A model generated the notes under the pieces. The model ran no database searches, was not told the DNA's origin, and worked only from the letters and a program-made list of their open reading frames with translations. The position numbers and the translations under genes were made by a program. A stretch of 64,000 nucleotides of DNA from Cohnella zeiphila (GTDB lineage Bacteria > Bacillota > Bacilli > Paenibacillales > Paenibacillaceae), in contig NZ_JACJVO010000017.1 of the NCBI RefSeq assembly GCF_014212055.1, positions 1 through 64,000 of the forward strand. Direction: 5' to 3'. Shown here in pieces: positions 42,925 to 51,906 of the stretch (positions within the stretch are counted from its first letter, which is position 1; every line of letters starts with the position of its first letter).

Positions 42925-43816
42925 GTATGTGAAAGCGAAGGGGCGTACCGGCATGCCGAAGGCGGAAGCGGCGGCGAAGCTGAAGGATCCGGAAGCGACG
43001 ATGAGACTGATTTTCCGTATCCTGCTCATCGGATTCGTCGTCGTCAATCTGTACCCGTTGTTATTCACGCTGTTCACTTCGCTCAAGACAACCGAAGAAT
43101 TCTACGAGAACGTCTGGTCGCTGCCGCATCGGCTGTTCACGGACAATTACGCGCAAGCCTTCGTCGAAGGCCATATCGGGGAATATTTCTTCAACAGCTT
43201 GCTGATTGCATGCGTTACGCTGGCGCTGGCGACGATATTCGGCGCGTTCGCCGCCTATGCTCTTGCCAGGCTGCACGTCCCGTTCGGCGCCGCGATCGTC
43301 GCTTTGATGCTCCTCGTGCAAATCCTGCCGACGGAATCGATGATTCTGCCGCTGTACATGTTCATGTCCAAGATCGGCTTAATGGGGACAAGGTTCGTGC
43401 CGATCATCCTTGCTTATCTGGGCTGGGTGCTGCCCACGACGATCGTCGTCCTGAGGAGCTTCATCCTGACGATACCGGCCGAGGTGCTGGAGTCCGCGCG
43501 CATCGACGGCAGCGGCGAGATCCATACGATGTTCCGGATCATCATGCCGCTCACGGGAGGCGCGATCGCAACCTGCACCATCCTCAACTTCAGCTATATA
43601 TGGGGCGAGCTCATGTGGGCGCAGCTGGCGACGCTGACGACCGACAAGGGCGTGCCGCTCACGGTCGGCCTGCTCAACTTCCAAGGCCAATACCAGACGA
43701 ATTGGGGCGTGCTGACGGCGGCGATCTGCATCATCCTGATTCCCCTCTTCGTGCTGTTCCTTTTCCTGCAGAAGTATTTCGTGCAAGGACTGACGACAGG
43801 TTCCGTCAAAGGGTAA
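42914..43816 (+). CDS. Sugar ABC transporter permease, MalG type
   Basis: This 300-residue permease has six hydrophobic segments, the EAA-loop EVLESARIDGSGEIHTMFRI and the typical C-terminal tail QKYFVQGLTTGSVKG. It overlaps the previous permease gene by 11 bases, indicating translational coupling. The operon appears to end here; the next gene is on the other strand. Confidence 0.91.
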   Translation: MNIEYVKAKGRTGMPKAEAAAKLKDPEATMRLIFRILLIGFVVVNLYPLLFTLFTSLKTTEEFYENVWSLPHRLFTDNYAQAFVEGHIGEYFFNSLLIACVTLALATIFGAFAAYALARLHVPFGAAIVALMLLVQILPTESMILPLYMFMSKIGLMGTRFVPIILAYLGWVLPTTIVVLRSFILTIPAEVLESARIDGSGEIHTMFRIIMPLTGGAIATCTILNFSYIWGELMWAQLATLTTDKGVPLTVGLLNFQGQYQTNWGVLTAAICIILIPLFVLFLFLQKYFVQGLTTGSVKG

Positions 43817-43981
43817 GGCGGGCCGCCTTCCGTTAATGAGTCAAAGCCTTCTCAAAAGGAGAACCGCCTCGATCGAGGCCGCCGATATAGTCCGTCCGTG
43901 CGATGTAACCGAAGAATATTCGTGGCTGTCGTTCAAGCCCGGCGCATCGGAATGTTGAAATAGCGGGCTCACGTAATGCCC

Positions 43982-44890
43982 TTACAGTTCGAGCGTGTTT
44001 AAGTATCGAAGGTGCTGCTTCATCTGCTCATCGGCCGTGAAGGAGAAGCCGAACGATTCGCGGATTCGCGAGACGTCGATCGGAGTGCCTTCCGGTTCTG
44101 GGCGGCCTTGATCGACGAGTTCGATCCGGCTCTGGGAGCTCGAAAGATTGATCGCCATCTGCGCAATCTGAGCCCAAGTTCGATGCTCCGTACTTACGGC
44201 GGTATAGTAGCCGCGGTTATGCTCCCGAATGTCGGCGTGCAGCAGAGCGATATACACCTTTGCGAGATCGCCGGCCCATATGAACTGGGTGCCGTCGTTC
44301 TTGACGAAGGTCATCGGCACATTCTCGCGGGCTCTCTTCACCATGTCGACTAGCTTGCGGTCGGGATAAAGGGGACCGCCATCGACGCACGGATTGCCGA
44401 AGGTATAACCCGGGCGTATCACGTTCGCCTGCAAGCCATATTCGTAAGCGATCGCCATCAGATAAGCTTCGGACGCTGCCTTGGCAGCTCCATAATAGTT
44501 CATCGGCCGGATGGGGCCGTCATCGTCGTGGCGCGCCGTACCGAAGCTGGCGATGGAGGAGGTGAAGACGATCTTCTTGACTTCGGCTTCCGCGGCTGCC
44601 TGGAACAGGCGAATCGTCGGCAGCGTCTCGCGAACGGCGTTCTCCTCGGCCGTACCGTTCAACCAAGACAGCGCGACGTGAATGAGGGCATCCTGATTTT
44701 CCAGCCCTTCGGCGATGGCCGCGGTGTCTTCCATGGTGCCTTCTACGAAACGAATACGTTCATGCGTCGCGAAGGCGGGCACTTTGTGCCTATTGCGGGC
44801 CAGAAGCGTAAGCTCGTGTCCGTGCGATAGCAGTTCCTTGACGACGTAAGAACCGATGAATCCGGTACCTCCGGTGACGAATATTTTCAT
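43982..44890 (-). CDS. NAD-dependent epimerase/dehydratase (extended SDR)
   Basis: This 302-residue extended SDR has the Rossmann motif GGTGFIGS, the substrate-side FTSSIASFG and the catalytic pair in YYGAAKAASEAY. A later strand has RPGYTFGNP. It is the last gene of an operon whose other members are a sugar-binding protein and two permeases (24-base gap to the permease). It probably works on the imported sugar or a derivative, but the reaction is unknown. GAAGGGAAG precedes the ATG. Confidence 0.88.
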   Translation of the reverse strand: MKIFVTGGTGFIGSYVVKELLSHGHELTLLARNRHKVPAFATHERIRFVEGTMEDTAAIAEGLENQDALIHVALSWLNGTAEENAVRETLPTIRLFQAAAEAEVKKIVFTSSIASFGTARHDDDGPIRPMNYYGAAKAASEAYLMAIAYEYGLQANVIRPGYTFGNPCVDGGPLYPDRKLVDMVKRARENVPMTFVKNDGTQFIWAGDLAKVYIALLHADIREHNRGYYTAVSTEHRTWAQIAQMAINLSSSQSRIELVDQGRPEPEGTPIDVSRIRESFGFSFTADEQMKQHLRYLNTLEL

Positions 44891-44914
44891 AGAGATGTTA
44901 TCTTCCCTTCGATC

Positions 44915-45814
44915 TTATTCCTTGACGCTGCCCATCACGAGTCCGGTCGTGAAGTACTTCTGCAGAAAGGGATAAAGACACAGAATGGGGATCATGGCCA
45001 GGAACATCTGCGCGGCACCCGTCGTACGCGCGCTGACCAGGGACAAGTATTTGGACAGGTTGCCGCTAAGATCCGTGTTGTTCCGAATGAACTCCTCCGG
45101 ATTGACGACGACGGTCTGCAAGTATGTCTGAAGCGGGTAATTCTCGATTCGGTTCATGTAGATCATGCCGTCGAACCAGCTGTTCCAATGATCGACGAAT
45201 GCGAACAGCGTCACCGTCGCGATCGTCGGGGCCGAGACGGGGAGCACGATACGGAGCAGCGTCTGCAAGTGGTTCGCGCCGTCGATATAAGAGGCCTCCA
45301 GCAGTTCCTTCGGCAGGCTGCGCATGTAGTTCATGACAACCAGCATGCTGAAGACGGGAAGCGCGCCCGGCAGCAAGAGCGACCAGATCGAATTGATCAG
45401 CCCGGTGCTTTTCACGACCATATAGGTCGGAATCAGCCCCGCGTTAAACAGAATCGTAATGACGAAGAACCAAGAGAAGTACGGGCGCGCCCGGAAATCC
45501 TTCCTGGATTTGGACAGCGGATAGGCTGTCAGCACAATCAGCAGCAGGTTAAGCGGTACGCCGATCACCGTACGTTTGAGCGATACTATGAGAGAATCGA
45601 GGAACTTCGAAGAATTCGTTATGAATTCGTACGAGACGGTCGTGAAGCCGACGGGGAGAAAGGTAACTTCGCCCGCGGCCACGGCGGTCTTGTCGGAGAA
45701 CGAAACCGCCAGCAAATTAATAAAAGGCGCAATGCAAATCAAGGAGACTAGCGTCAGTAGAGCGGCATTGACCGCCAGGAACACTTTGCGAGATGTCGAA
45801 GTTCTTATACTCAT
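44915..45814 (-). CDS. Carbohydrate ABC transporter permease, YtcP type
   Basis: This 299-residue permease has six hydrophobic segments, the EAA-loop ELLEASYIDGANHLQTLLRI and the C-terminus FLQKYFTTGLVMGSVKE. These are hallmarks of the YtcP group that imports complex or pectin-derived saccharides. GCGGAGGATGG precedes the ATG. It lies 14 bases after the LplB-type permease gene and before an epimerase gene, all in one operon. Confidence 0.92.
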   Translation of the reverse strand: MSIRTSTSRKVFLAVNAALLTLVSLICIAPFINLLAVSFSDKTAVAAGEVTFLPVGFTTVSYEFITNSSKFLDSLIVSLKRTVIGVPLNLLLIVLTAYPLSKSRKDFRARPYFSWFFVITILFNAGLIPTYMVVKSTGLINSIWSLLLPGALPVFSMLVVMNYMRSLPKELLEASYIDGANHLQTLLRIVLPVSAPTIATVTLFAFVDHWNSWFDGMIYMNRIENYPLQTYLQTVVVNPEEFIRNNTDLSGNLSKYLSLVSARTTGAAQMFLAMIPILCLYPFLQKYFTTGLVMGSVKE

Positions 45815-45828
45815 GATCCCATCCTCCG

Positions 45829-46746
45829 CTAGAAAACCTTGTACCCGGTAAATTTGTCAGCTAAGTAATAGGAAGCGACGATAAAAATGAGCGATACACC
45901 CGACTTGAACAGCCCTGCGGCGGTGGAGAGGGAATATTGCGCTTGTTCAATGCCGAGCCGGAACACGAACGTATCCAGAATATCGCCGGTGGAGTAGACG
46001 ACAGGGCTGTACATGTTGTAAATCTGATCGAATCCCCCGTTTAGGATGTTCGCGAAACCGAGTACCGTCATCAGCACAATGATCGAGGCGAGACCGGGCA
46101 GGGTCACGTGCAGCGTCTGCTTCCAGCGGTTCGCGCCGTCGATAACGGCAGCTTCATAGAGAGCCGGATTGATGCCCGCGAGCGCGGCCAGATAAATGAC
46201 CGACCCGAAACCGAATGTCTTCCATACGTCGCTCACAACCATGGTTGCGGGGAAGGCATGCGCATTGCCCAGGAAGAAGATCGGCTGGATCCCTATCTTG
46301 GAAAGCAGGATATTGACGAAGCCCTCGCTCGGGGAGAGCAGATTGATCAGGATGCCCGACAGAATAACCCAGGACAGGAAGTGCGGAAGATATACGAGCG
46401 TCTGGAATACCCGCTTGGCGAGACGGCTTCGAATCTCGTTCAGCAAGAGCGCGAAGGCAACGGGAACGATAATGCCTGCAATCATTTTGCCCAACGCAAT
46501 GACGACGGTATTGCGAATGACCGGACCGATGTTGGGCATCGAGAACAGCGTGTGGAAGTTTTGAACCCCGACCCACTGTTGATGACCGAAGAGTCCCTTC
46601 GCCGGGATGAACTTCTGGAAGGCAATGATAACGCCTCCCATGGATCCATAGCTGTAGATGGCTACTAGAAGAACGGCGGGAAGAATCATGAGGTATAGAG
46701 GGAATTCCCGTACGAATCGATCCGATCGTAAAAGTTTTGGTTGCAC
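45829..46746 (-). CDS. Carbohydrate ABC transporter permease, LplB type
   Basis: This 305-residue permease has six hydrophobic segments, the typical FQKFIPAKGLFGHQQWVG stretch after TM1 and the EAA-loop EAAVIDGANRWKQTLHVTLPG. It starts at a GTG after AAAGGCGGTGA. It pairs with the YtcP-type permease downstream and the binding protein upstream. No ATPase gene is present in the cluster. Confidence 0.92.
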   Translation of the reverse strand: MQPKLLRSDRFVREFPLYLMILPAVLLVAIYSYGSMGGVIIAFQKFIPAKGLFGHQQWVGVQNFHTLFSMPNIGPVIRNTVVIALGKMIAGIIVPVAFALLLNEIRSRLAKRVFQTLVYLPHFLSWVILSGILINLLSPSEGFVNILLSKIGIQPIFFLGNAHAFPATMVVSDVWKTFGFGSVIYLAALAGINPALYEAAVIDGANRWKQTLHVTLPGLASIIVLMTVLGFANILNGGFDQIYNMYSPVVYSTGDILDTFVFRLGIEQAQYSLSTAAGLFKSGVSLIFIVASYYLADKFTGYKVF

Positions 46747-46824
46747 AATGGGTCACCGCCTTTCTAAAGTTATAGGCCGCCCGAGCCAGAAAGGAGAAAC
46801 TCCACCGCTGCCCGGGCGTCTATG

Positions 46825-48537
46825 TTACTTAGCCGGGTACAGCTTGTCGAGCTCGTCGAGCGTCTGTTGACCGCCGGCTTTCAGCCACTGCTTCACATAG
46901 GTGTCGAAGTAATCGACAGGCTTCGCACCAGTGATGATGTCGGTGAAGGCCGTGATCGTCAATGTGTCCAGCGAGGATTCATTCGTCAGCCACACCTCGG
47001 GACGCTGGATGCCAAGCACGCTCTGAACGACCGCGTTATCCGGCATATACTTGTTCAAGACGATCGGCAGAGAGCCTTCCTCGGACATCTGGCCCCAGTC
47101 GCCGAAGGCGTTGTCGTCGTTCTTGAGCGATCCGTCTTTGAAACCGACGATATAGTCGTAGACCGGCTTCGCGCCCGGAGGCAGACTGTCCGGAGAGCCC
47201 GCCTGCAGCGCCTTCTGGATGTCGGCTGCGTACACTTCGCCCGGCTCATCGATATAGACCGGAGACAGACGGTATTGTTCGTTCGCCCAATATTTCTCAT
47301 AGTCTTCCTTGGTCGAGTGATTGACGGTCTGGTCGTACAGATTGAGTATCTTGATGGCTGCCTCGGGATGGTCGAAGTCCTTGCTGACCATGGTCATCTG
47401 CCCTACGGCATTGCTCTCGATTCCGACCTTGTAATCGATACCTTCCTGGGTCGGGATCGGGTACGGACGAACGATGACGCCATCCTTCTTGTAGACGTTG
47501 TTGTAAGGATACCAGGTACCCCAGTTGCTTCCGAAGGCCATGCCGATCTTGCCGCTCGTGATGTCCTCGACCAGCGCAGATTCGTTCTTGGCGGTAAATT
47601 CTTTGTTGATAAGGCCCTTCTTGTACATATCCGCCAATACGGCGAGCGCGTCCTTCATTCCCGGTTGAATCCAGGAGAAGGTCATCTTGCCGTCCTGGTC
47701 GCGGTAGAACATGCTCTCGTCGTAACCTGGAACGCCGAAGGCCGCCGCCAGACCCAGGATGGTGCCGTGACCGGGCCGGATGAGGTCCTTATTAAGGGCA
47801 AGGCCGTAAGTGTCGCCGTTGATGCCATTGCCGTCGGGATCTCCGGTTGCGAACTTCTCCGCGAGAGCGACCAATTCGTCAATGGTCTTAGGCGGCTGCG
47901 AATTGGTGTTCTTCAGCCAGTCGTCGCGGATCCACAAGAACGGCGCTTCGTGGAAGTTGTCGTTCATGCGGGGAATCGCGTACAGCTTGCCGTTGATCGT
48001 AGCGCCCGCGAACGCATCGGCGAAGCGCTCTTTATAGGCCTTGAGATCATCGGTCGCGTACTTGTCGAACACTTCAGTCAGATCGGCCAGTTGTCCGTTC
48101 TGCGCCAATTGCAGGAACACATTCGCATCCTGCGTTTTGAACACGTCCGGCAGATCGCCGGAGGCGATGACGGCATTCAGCTTGTTATTGTAAGCATCGG
48201 TGCTGCTATCGGCCGAGAATGCCACTTTGAGGTTGATGCCGAGCTTGTCTGAAATGAGTTGGCTCCAGCGGTTGTTGTCATAGGTCTCGCCGTCGAGCAA
48301 CTTCGAAGCGGCCGCAGTCTGCACAGCCCAGGACATCGTGATCGGCTTGACGTACTTGCCGAGCGGATCGGCCGGCATATCGCTGCTAGTTGCCGAGACG
48401 TTGGTCGAGTTATCCGACCCTGGATCGGAAGCGTTCGAATTCGAGCCGCTCTCGCAAGCCGACAGGCTAAGAATCGTAACCAATCCAATCAATACGTGCG
48501 GCAATGCTTTTCCGGCTTTCATTTTCGTTTGTATCAT
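46825..48537 (-). CDS. Solute-binding lipoprotein of the LplB/YtcP importer (LipO type)
   Basis: This 570-residue extracellular binding protein has a lipoprotein signal with lipidated C28 in LSLSACES, followed by an Asn/Ser-rich linker. The large size is typical of LipO proteins that pair with LplB and YtcP. It starts at 48537 after GGGAGGGG. The upstream region carries several copies of an AAACGCGCGTTT palindrome, so the LacI regulator at 49.9-51.0 kb probably represses it. It is the first gene of a four-gene operon. Confidence 0.92.
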   Translation of the reverse strand: MIQTKMKAGKALPHVLIGLVTILSLSACESGSNSNASDPGSDNSTNVSATSSDMPADPLGKYVKPITMSWAVQTAAASKLLDGETYDNNRWSQLISDKLGINLKVAFSADSSTDAYNNKLNAVIASGDLPDVFKTQDANVFLQLAQNGQLADLTEVFDKYATDDLKAYKERFADAFAGATINGKLYAIPRMNDNFHEAPFLWIRDDWLKNTNSQPPKTIDELVALAEKFATGDPDGNGINGDTYGLALNKDLIRPGHGTILGLAAAFGVPGYDESMFYRDQDGKMTFSWIQPGMKDALAVLADMYKKGLINKEFTAKNESALVEDITSGKIGMAFGSNWGTWYPYNNVYKKDGVIVRPYPIPTQEGIDYKVGIESNAVGQMTMVSKDFDHPEAAIKILNLYDQTVNHSTKEDYEKYWANEQYRLSPVYIDEPGEVYAADIQKALQAGSPDSLPPGAKPVYDYIVGFKDGSLKNDDNAFGDWGQMSEEGSLPIVLNKYMPDNAVVQSVLGIQRPEVWLTNESSLDTLTITAFTDIITGAKPVDYFDTYVKQWLKAGGQQTLDELDKLYPAK

Positions 48538-48684
48538 GTACAACCCCTCCCAAAAAAGTGTTCTTTCTTCGACTTGGCAGCAGGTGAATCAACTTGAAGC
48601 AGCAAGCTCTCGCCGGCCATACGCTGGCATTGTTGCGACGGTCGGTGTTGAAGCCGATAAAGTCGGGCATCCCTCCTCGCATTC

Positions 48685-48700
48685 ATAAACGCGCGTTTAT
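48685..48700. promoter_or_regulatory. LacI-type operator 1
   Basis: ATAAACGCGCGTTTAT is a perfect 16-base palindrome about 150 bases upstream of the binding-protein gene. It has the central CG of LacI-family sites and four relatives nearby. Confidence 0.72.
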
Positions 48701-48748
48701 AAAAAGCCGAAATGGGGACGTAAAATATGTTCAAGAAGCAATCGATTT

Positions 48749-48764
48749 GTAAACACGCGTTTAT
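48749..48764. promoter_or_regulatory. LacI-type operator 2
   Basis: GTAAACACGCGTTTAT differs from the perfect palindrome at 48685 by two bases. It lies 64 bases further along, about six helical turns, which would allow cooperative binding. Confidence 0.65.
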
Positions 48765-48831
48765 TTGATCGAAATAATAAATCCAAGCGATAAAAGAGAA
48801 TCGATTGGACATTGGTGGGAAGGGAGATTCT

Positions 48832-48847
48832 GTAAACGCGTGTCTAC
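48832..48847. promoter_or_regulatory. LacI-type operator 3
   Basis: GTAAACGCGTGTCTAC is a degenerate copy of the same palindrome, 83 bases from operator 2. Confidence 0.5.
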
Positions 48848-48939
48848 GGCACATCATACACAAGAAAATAAAGCGTTGTCAATCCTTATTTTACAAGTTT
48901 TATTATGATACTTGCCACTCGTTTAACTTCCCTAGTTGA

Positions 48940-48955
48940 TTAAACGCGCGTTAAT
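48940..48955. promoter_or_regulatory. LacI-type operator 4, before the DUF1080 gene
   Basis: TTAAACGCGCGTTAAT matches the perfect operator at 14 of 16 positions and has a flawless AACGCGCGTT core. It lies 47 bases before the DUF1080 start, so this gene should be under the same control. Confidence 0.65.
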
Positions 48956-49001
48956 GCTATAATCAGGAAAAAACAGCCCAAAGCCATCAAAAGGAGGACA
49001 T

Positions 49002-49835
49002 ATGGTACCTGAAGAAGATGCGTTTGCCCCTATCTTTGACGGCACGACTCTCAAGGGATGGCATGCGGTTCCGCGTCTCCCGGTGGCCTTCGCTCCGGGA
49101 GCGCCCGAACCGGACCCGTTGTCGGACGCGTACATCCGCGCTTCGCGGACGTCCGGCAGATGGTCGGTGGAGGATGGGGCGATCGTAGGTCGTCAGGATC
49201 CCCCTGGCTCCGGCAACGGGGCTTATCTGTTAAGCGACGGCGTGTACGGCGACATGGAATTGATTTTCGAGGCTAGGCCCGACTGGCCGGCGGATACTGG
49301 AATTCTCGTCCGCGCGTCCGCACTCGGGTCGCAGGGCTATCAGATTTTGTTAGATCATCGAAGATCGGGGAATATCGGAGGACTGTACGGCAATGGGATC
49401 GGAGGGTTCCATGCCATTGCCTTCACGCTCGACGCGGAGACGGACGGCGAGGGGCGGCTATCGGGGCTGCGATTGGAAGACCCGGGTTCGAGTCTGGAGC
49501 CTTTAACCCCCGACAAGCCGGCGCTTCTTGACTATGCTGCGACCGGGGAGGAGTTTCTGTCCGTCTGGAAATGGGACGATTGGAATGAATTCCGCATTCG
49601 GGTCGAGGGGGAAGTGCCTCGAATTACCGTCTCTATCAATGGTCAGAAAATATCGGAGGTCGATACGGGTGCCATCCGGCATCCATCGTATGACGTCAGG
49701 GCTGTCCGGGAGCTGCTCGGAACCAAAGGTCATATCGCCTTCGAAGTCCACGACAACGATCCCCGAATGGGTGAAGCGCGATGGGGGGCGAATGCTGCCT
49801 GCAGGTGGCGGCGCATCCGAATTCGGGAGCTTTAG
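49002..49835 (+). CDS. DUF1080 / 3-keto-disaccharide hydrolase-like protein
   Basis: This 277-residue protein has a beta-jelly-roll of the DUF1080 (PF06439) type: an N-terminal FAPIFDGTTLKGWHAV, RWSVEDGAIVG, DMELIFEARPDWPADTGILVR and a C-terminal HIAFEVHDNDPRMGEARW. Proteins of this family hydrolyse 3-keto-glycosides. No signal peptide is visible, which differs from many secreted members. AAAAGGAGG precedes the ATG. It shares the operator-rich intergenic region with the divergent importer operon, suggesting that imported sugars are its substrates. Confidence 0.82.
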   Translation: MVPEEDAFAPIFDGTTLKGWHAVPRLPVAFAPGAPEPDPLSDAYIRASRTSGRWSVEDGAIVGRQDPPGSGNGAYLLSDGVYGDMELIFEARPDWPADTGILVRASALGSQGYQILLDHRRSGNIGGLYGNGIGGFHAIAFTLDAETDGEGRLSGLRLEDPGSSLEPLTPDKPALLDYAATGEEFLSVWKWDDWNEFRIRVEGEVPRITVSINGQKISEVDTGAIRHPSYDVRAVRELLGTKGHIAFEVHDNDPRMGEARWGANAACRWRRIRIREL

Positions 49836-49918
49836 AAGAGCGGGCATGGCACGCTAAAGAGGCCCGCATCGAGAGGAGGGGCCGGAGGGATACGAAGTCT
49901 CAAGGGACCATCAACCGA

Positions 49919-50959
49919 TCATATTCTTCGGCAAGAATCCCGGACAACCAGGCTGCAGTCGGACTTGATTTCCCTGGCGATCGCGGGCTCGTCCTCGATG
50001 GCGGCGATCAGGCGGGAGGTCAGACGCTTCAACATGTCCTCGAATTCGACGCGGATCGTGGTCAAGGCAGGGTGGTGCTTCGCGGCCATCGCGTGATCGT
50101 CGAATCCGATGACCGATAGGTCTTCGGGAACGCGCAGGCCATTCTCCTTCAGCGCACGAATCGCTCCAAATGCGACGCTGTCGTTGGCGGCAATTAGGGC
50201 AGTAGGCAACATGATTCCGCGTCCGATCAGCGTCTGAATGGCTTCATAACCGCTATTCTCCTGAAAGTCGCCTTCAAGCACCCAGTCCGGATTCACCTTC
50301 AAGCCGCACATACGCATGGCAGCGAGGAAGCCCTCGTATTTGGTCTGCCCGGACAAGCGGTTCATGTTGCCGTTGATCGTGCCGATGGACGTATGGCCGA
50401 GGCCGGACAAGTAGGCGACAGCCATCTTCATGCCCGCATCGTTGTTGAAGGTGGAGACGATCCGGTTCGGTTCGGGCCGCTCCGGGAGCTCCTGATCCAC
50501 GATACCGACCGTGAAGCCCGCTTTGACTAGGTCTTCAATGAACGGTTCCCGGCTTGCCGCGCCGATGAAGATGCCGCCGTCGATGCGGTGCTGATAGAAG
50601 ATATCCATCACGCCCTTGATGTCTTCGGAGTTCTGCGTATCCCAAATGATATGAGTGAGCACGTAGTAGCCGTGTTTGGAAGCATTCTCGATAATGCTGA
50701 CGATAAGCATATTGGTCAGGGCGTCGCTCGATACGCTTCCTTGCGAGATCAGGAATAGCCCGAGCGTCCGGGTGCGCTTGCCGGCGAGAATTTGAGCGGA
50801 GACGTTGGGAACGTAATTATGCTGCCGAATGATCTCGAGAACCTTCTCGCGCGTTCTGGCAGGCACGTTTGAATAGTTGTTGATGACTCGGCTTACTGTG
50901 CTTCTGGATACTCCGGCTAGACGCGCGATTTCAGAACTGTTTGCTATCGTTTTTTTCAT
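49919..50959 (-). CDS. LacI-family transcriptional repressor
   Basis: This 346-residue regulator has the LacI helix-turn-helix SSEIARLAGVSRSTVSRVIN, a hinge helix region (NVSAQILAGKRTRTLGL) and a periplasmic-binding-protein-like sugar domain. The start at 50959 follows AAGGATGG. A copy of the AACGCG palindrome lies just upstream (50980), so it is likely autoregulated. The same palindrome occurs four times before the importer and DUF1080 genes. The inducer is probably a sugar. Confidence 0.92.
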   Translation of the reverse strand: MKKTIANSSEIARLAGVSRSTVSRVINNYSNVPARTREKVLEIIRQHNYVPNVSAQILAGKRTRTLGLFLISQGSVSSDALTNMLIVSIIENASKHGYYVLTHIIWDTQNSEDIKGVMDIFYQHRIDGGIFIGAASREPFIEDLVKAGFTVGIVDQELPERPEPNRIVSTFNNDAGMKMAVAYLSGLGHTSIGTINGNMNRLSGQTKYEGFLAAMRMCGLKVNPDWVLEGDFQENSGYEAIQTLIGRGIMLPTALIAANDSVAFGAIRALKENGLRVPEDLSVIGFDDHAMAAKHHPALTTIRVEFEDMLKRLTSRLIAAIEDEPAIAREIKSDCSLVVRDSCRRI

Positions 50960-50979
50960 ACAACCATCCTTCAATTTAA

Positions 50980-50995
50980 TGAACGCGTGTTTATT
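50980..50995. promoter_or_regulatory. LacI-type operator 5, between lacI and UPF0303 genes
   Basis: ATGAACGCGTGTTTAT matches the 48685 palindrome at 13 of 16 positions and lies 21 bases upstream of the LacI start codon, in the divergent region shared with the UPF0303 gene. Confidence 0.6.
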
Positions 50996-51052
50996 GTATC
51001 ATACACATGGCTGTAAATCGTTGTCAATCCTGACCAAAGGGGCAAAACCTAC

Positions 51053-51574
51053 ATGTTGAAGGAAGATCGACTGCTAGAGGAACTGCTTATGGAGGAGGAA
51101 CGGCTTCAATTCGAATCCTTCTCTAACGAGACAGCGTTACAGATCGGGCTTGCTATTGTTCACAAGGCGATGGCGGAACGCCAAAGCATCACCGTCGATA
51201 TTCGCCGCGGCCGGCATCAACTATTCCATTACGCCTGCCCGGGTACCTCGGCGGACAACGACGATTGGGTGCTGCGCAAAGCGCGGGTTGTGGAACGCTT
51301 CCAGCACAGCTCCTATTACATGGAGGTCGAACTGCGCGCGTCGGGGAGAACGATAGCCGAACGTTATTTTTTGGACCCTTCCGAATACGCGCCTTACAAT
51401 GGTGCCTTCCCGATTCAGGTTCGGAAAGCCGGTGTCATCGGCGTCATCGCCGTATCCGGATTAAGCGGGGATCTGGATCACCGGCTGATTGTGTCGGTAC
51501 TGCAAGAGCTGCTGGGAGCGGAAGCGCCCGACGGAGATCGTGCAGGAGCCGCGAACGTTTCCGGAGGGACTTGA
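51053..51574 (+). CDS. UPF0303 / heme-degrading-domain family protein
   Basis: This 173-residue protein of the UPF0303 (HbpS/GlcG-like) family shows FHYACPGTSADNDDWVLRK, VVERFQHSSYYMEVEL, EYAPYNGAFPIQVRKAGVIG and VSGLSGDLDH. The biochemical function of this family is unsettled; relatives bind heme or sugars. It is divergent from the LacI gene and shares its operator, so it probably belongs to the same sugar regulon. The C-terminal 15 residues are extra compared with typical members. Confidence 0.82.
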   Translation: MLKEDRLLEELLMEEERLQFESFSNETALQIGLAIVHKAMAERQSITVDIRRGRHQLFHYACPGTSADNDDWVLRKARVVERFQHSSYYMEVELRASGRTIAERYFLDPSEYAPYNGAFPIQVRKAGVIGVIAVSGLSGDLDHRLIVSVLQELLGAEAPDGDRAGAANVSGGT

Positions 51575-51878
51575 TTGCAGACGCGCCGCGGCTGCATCCT
51601 TCGGGTGCCGACGGCATGGGCTGGATGTACGACCATTCCTACAATATATCCGTTTCGGTACGTGGCTGCGACTGTTTTATTGAACAAACATTCCCCGATC
51701 GTTCTGTATCTAGCAGTACATGTGTACAGAATCCCTGGCCAGGCCAAGATCAGGGTTTTACCGGCTTTCGTCTATCAGTCAAGAAAATGCCAGTCGCATT
51801 TCGGTTCCACACACCATTCATTCCCCTCCAATGACCGTATGTCGTTCATACCTAAGCATTTTATCCCATAACGCAAAA
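51575..51878. other. Intergenic region
   Basis: No protein family, strong ribosome binding site or repeat was recognised between the UPF0303 stop codon and the terminator of the AraC gene. Confidence 0.4.
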
Positions 51879-51899
51879 AGGCCACGATTTACGTGGCCT
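51879..51899 (-). terminator. Terminator of the AraC gene
   Basis: On the minus strand AGGCCACG pairs with CGTGGCCT around a 5-base loop and is followed by five T residues. It lies 8 bases after the AraC stop codon. Confidence 0.8.
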
Positions 51900-51906
51900 A
51901 TAAGCC

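Noticed and set aside
46822..48252. A 476-codon plus-strand ORF opposite the LipO-type binding protein
   Set aside because: The minus strand has a lipoprotein signal, a ribosome binding site and operon context; the plus frame is a by-product of GC-rich codon use.
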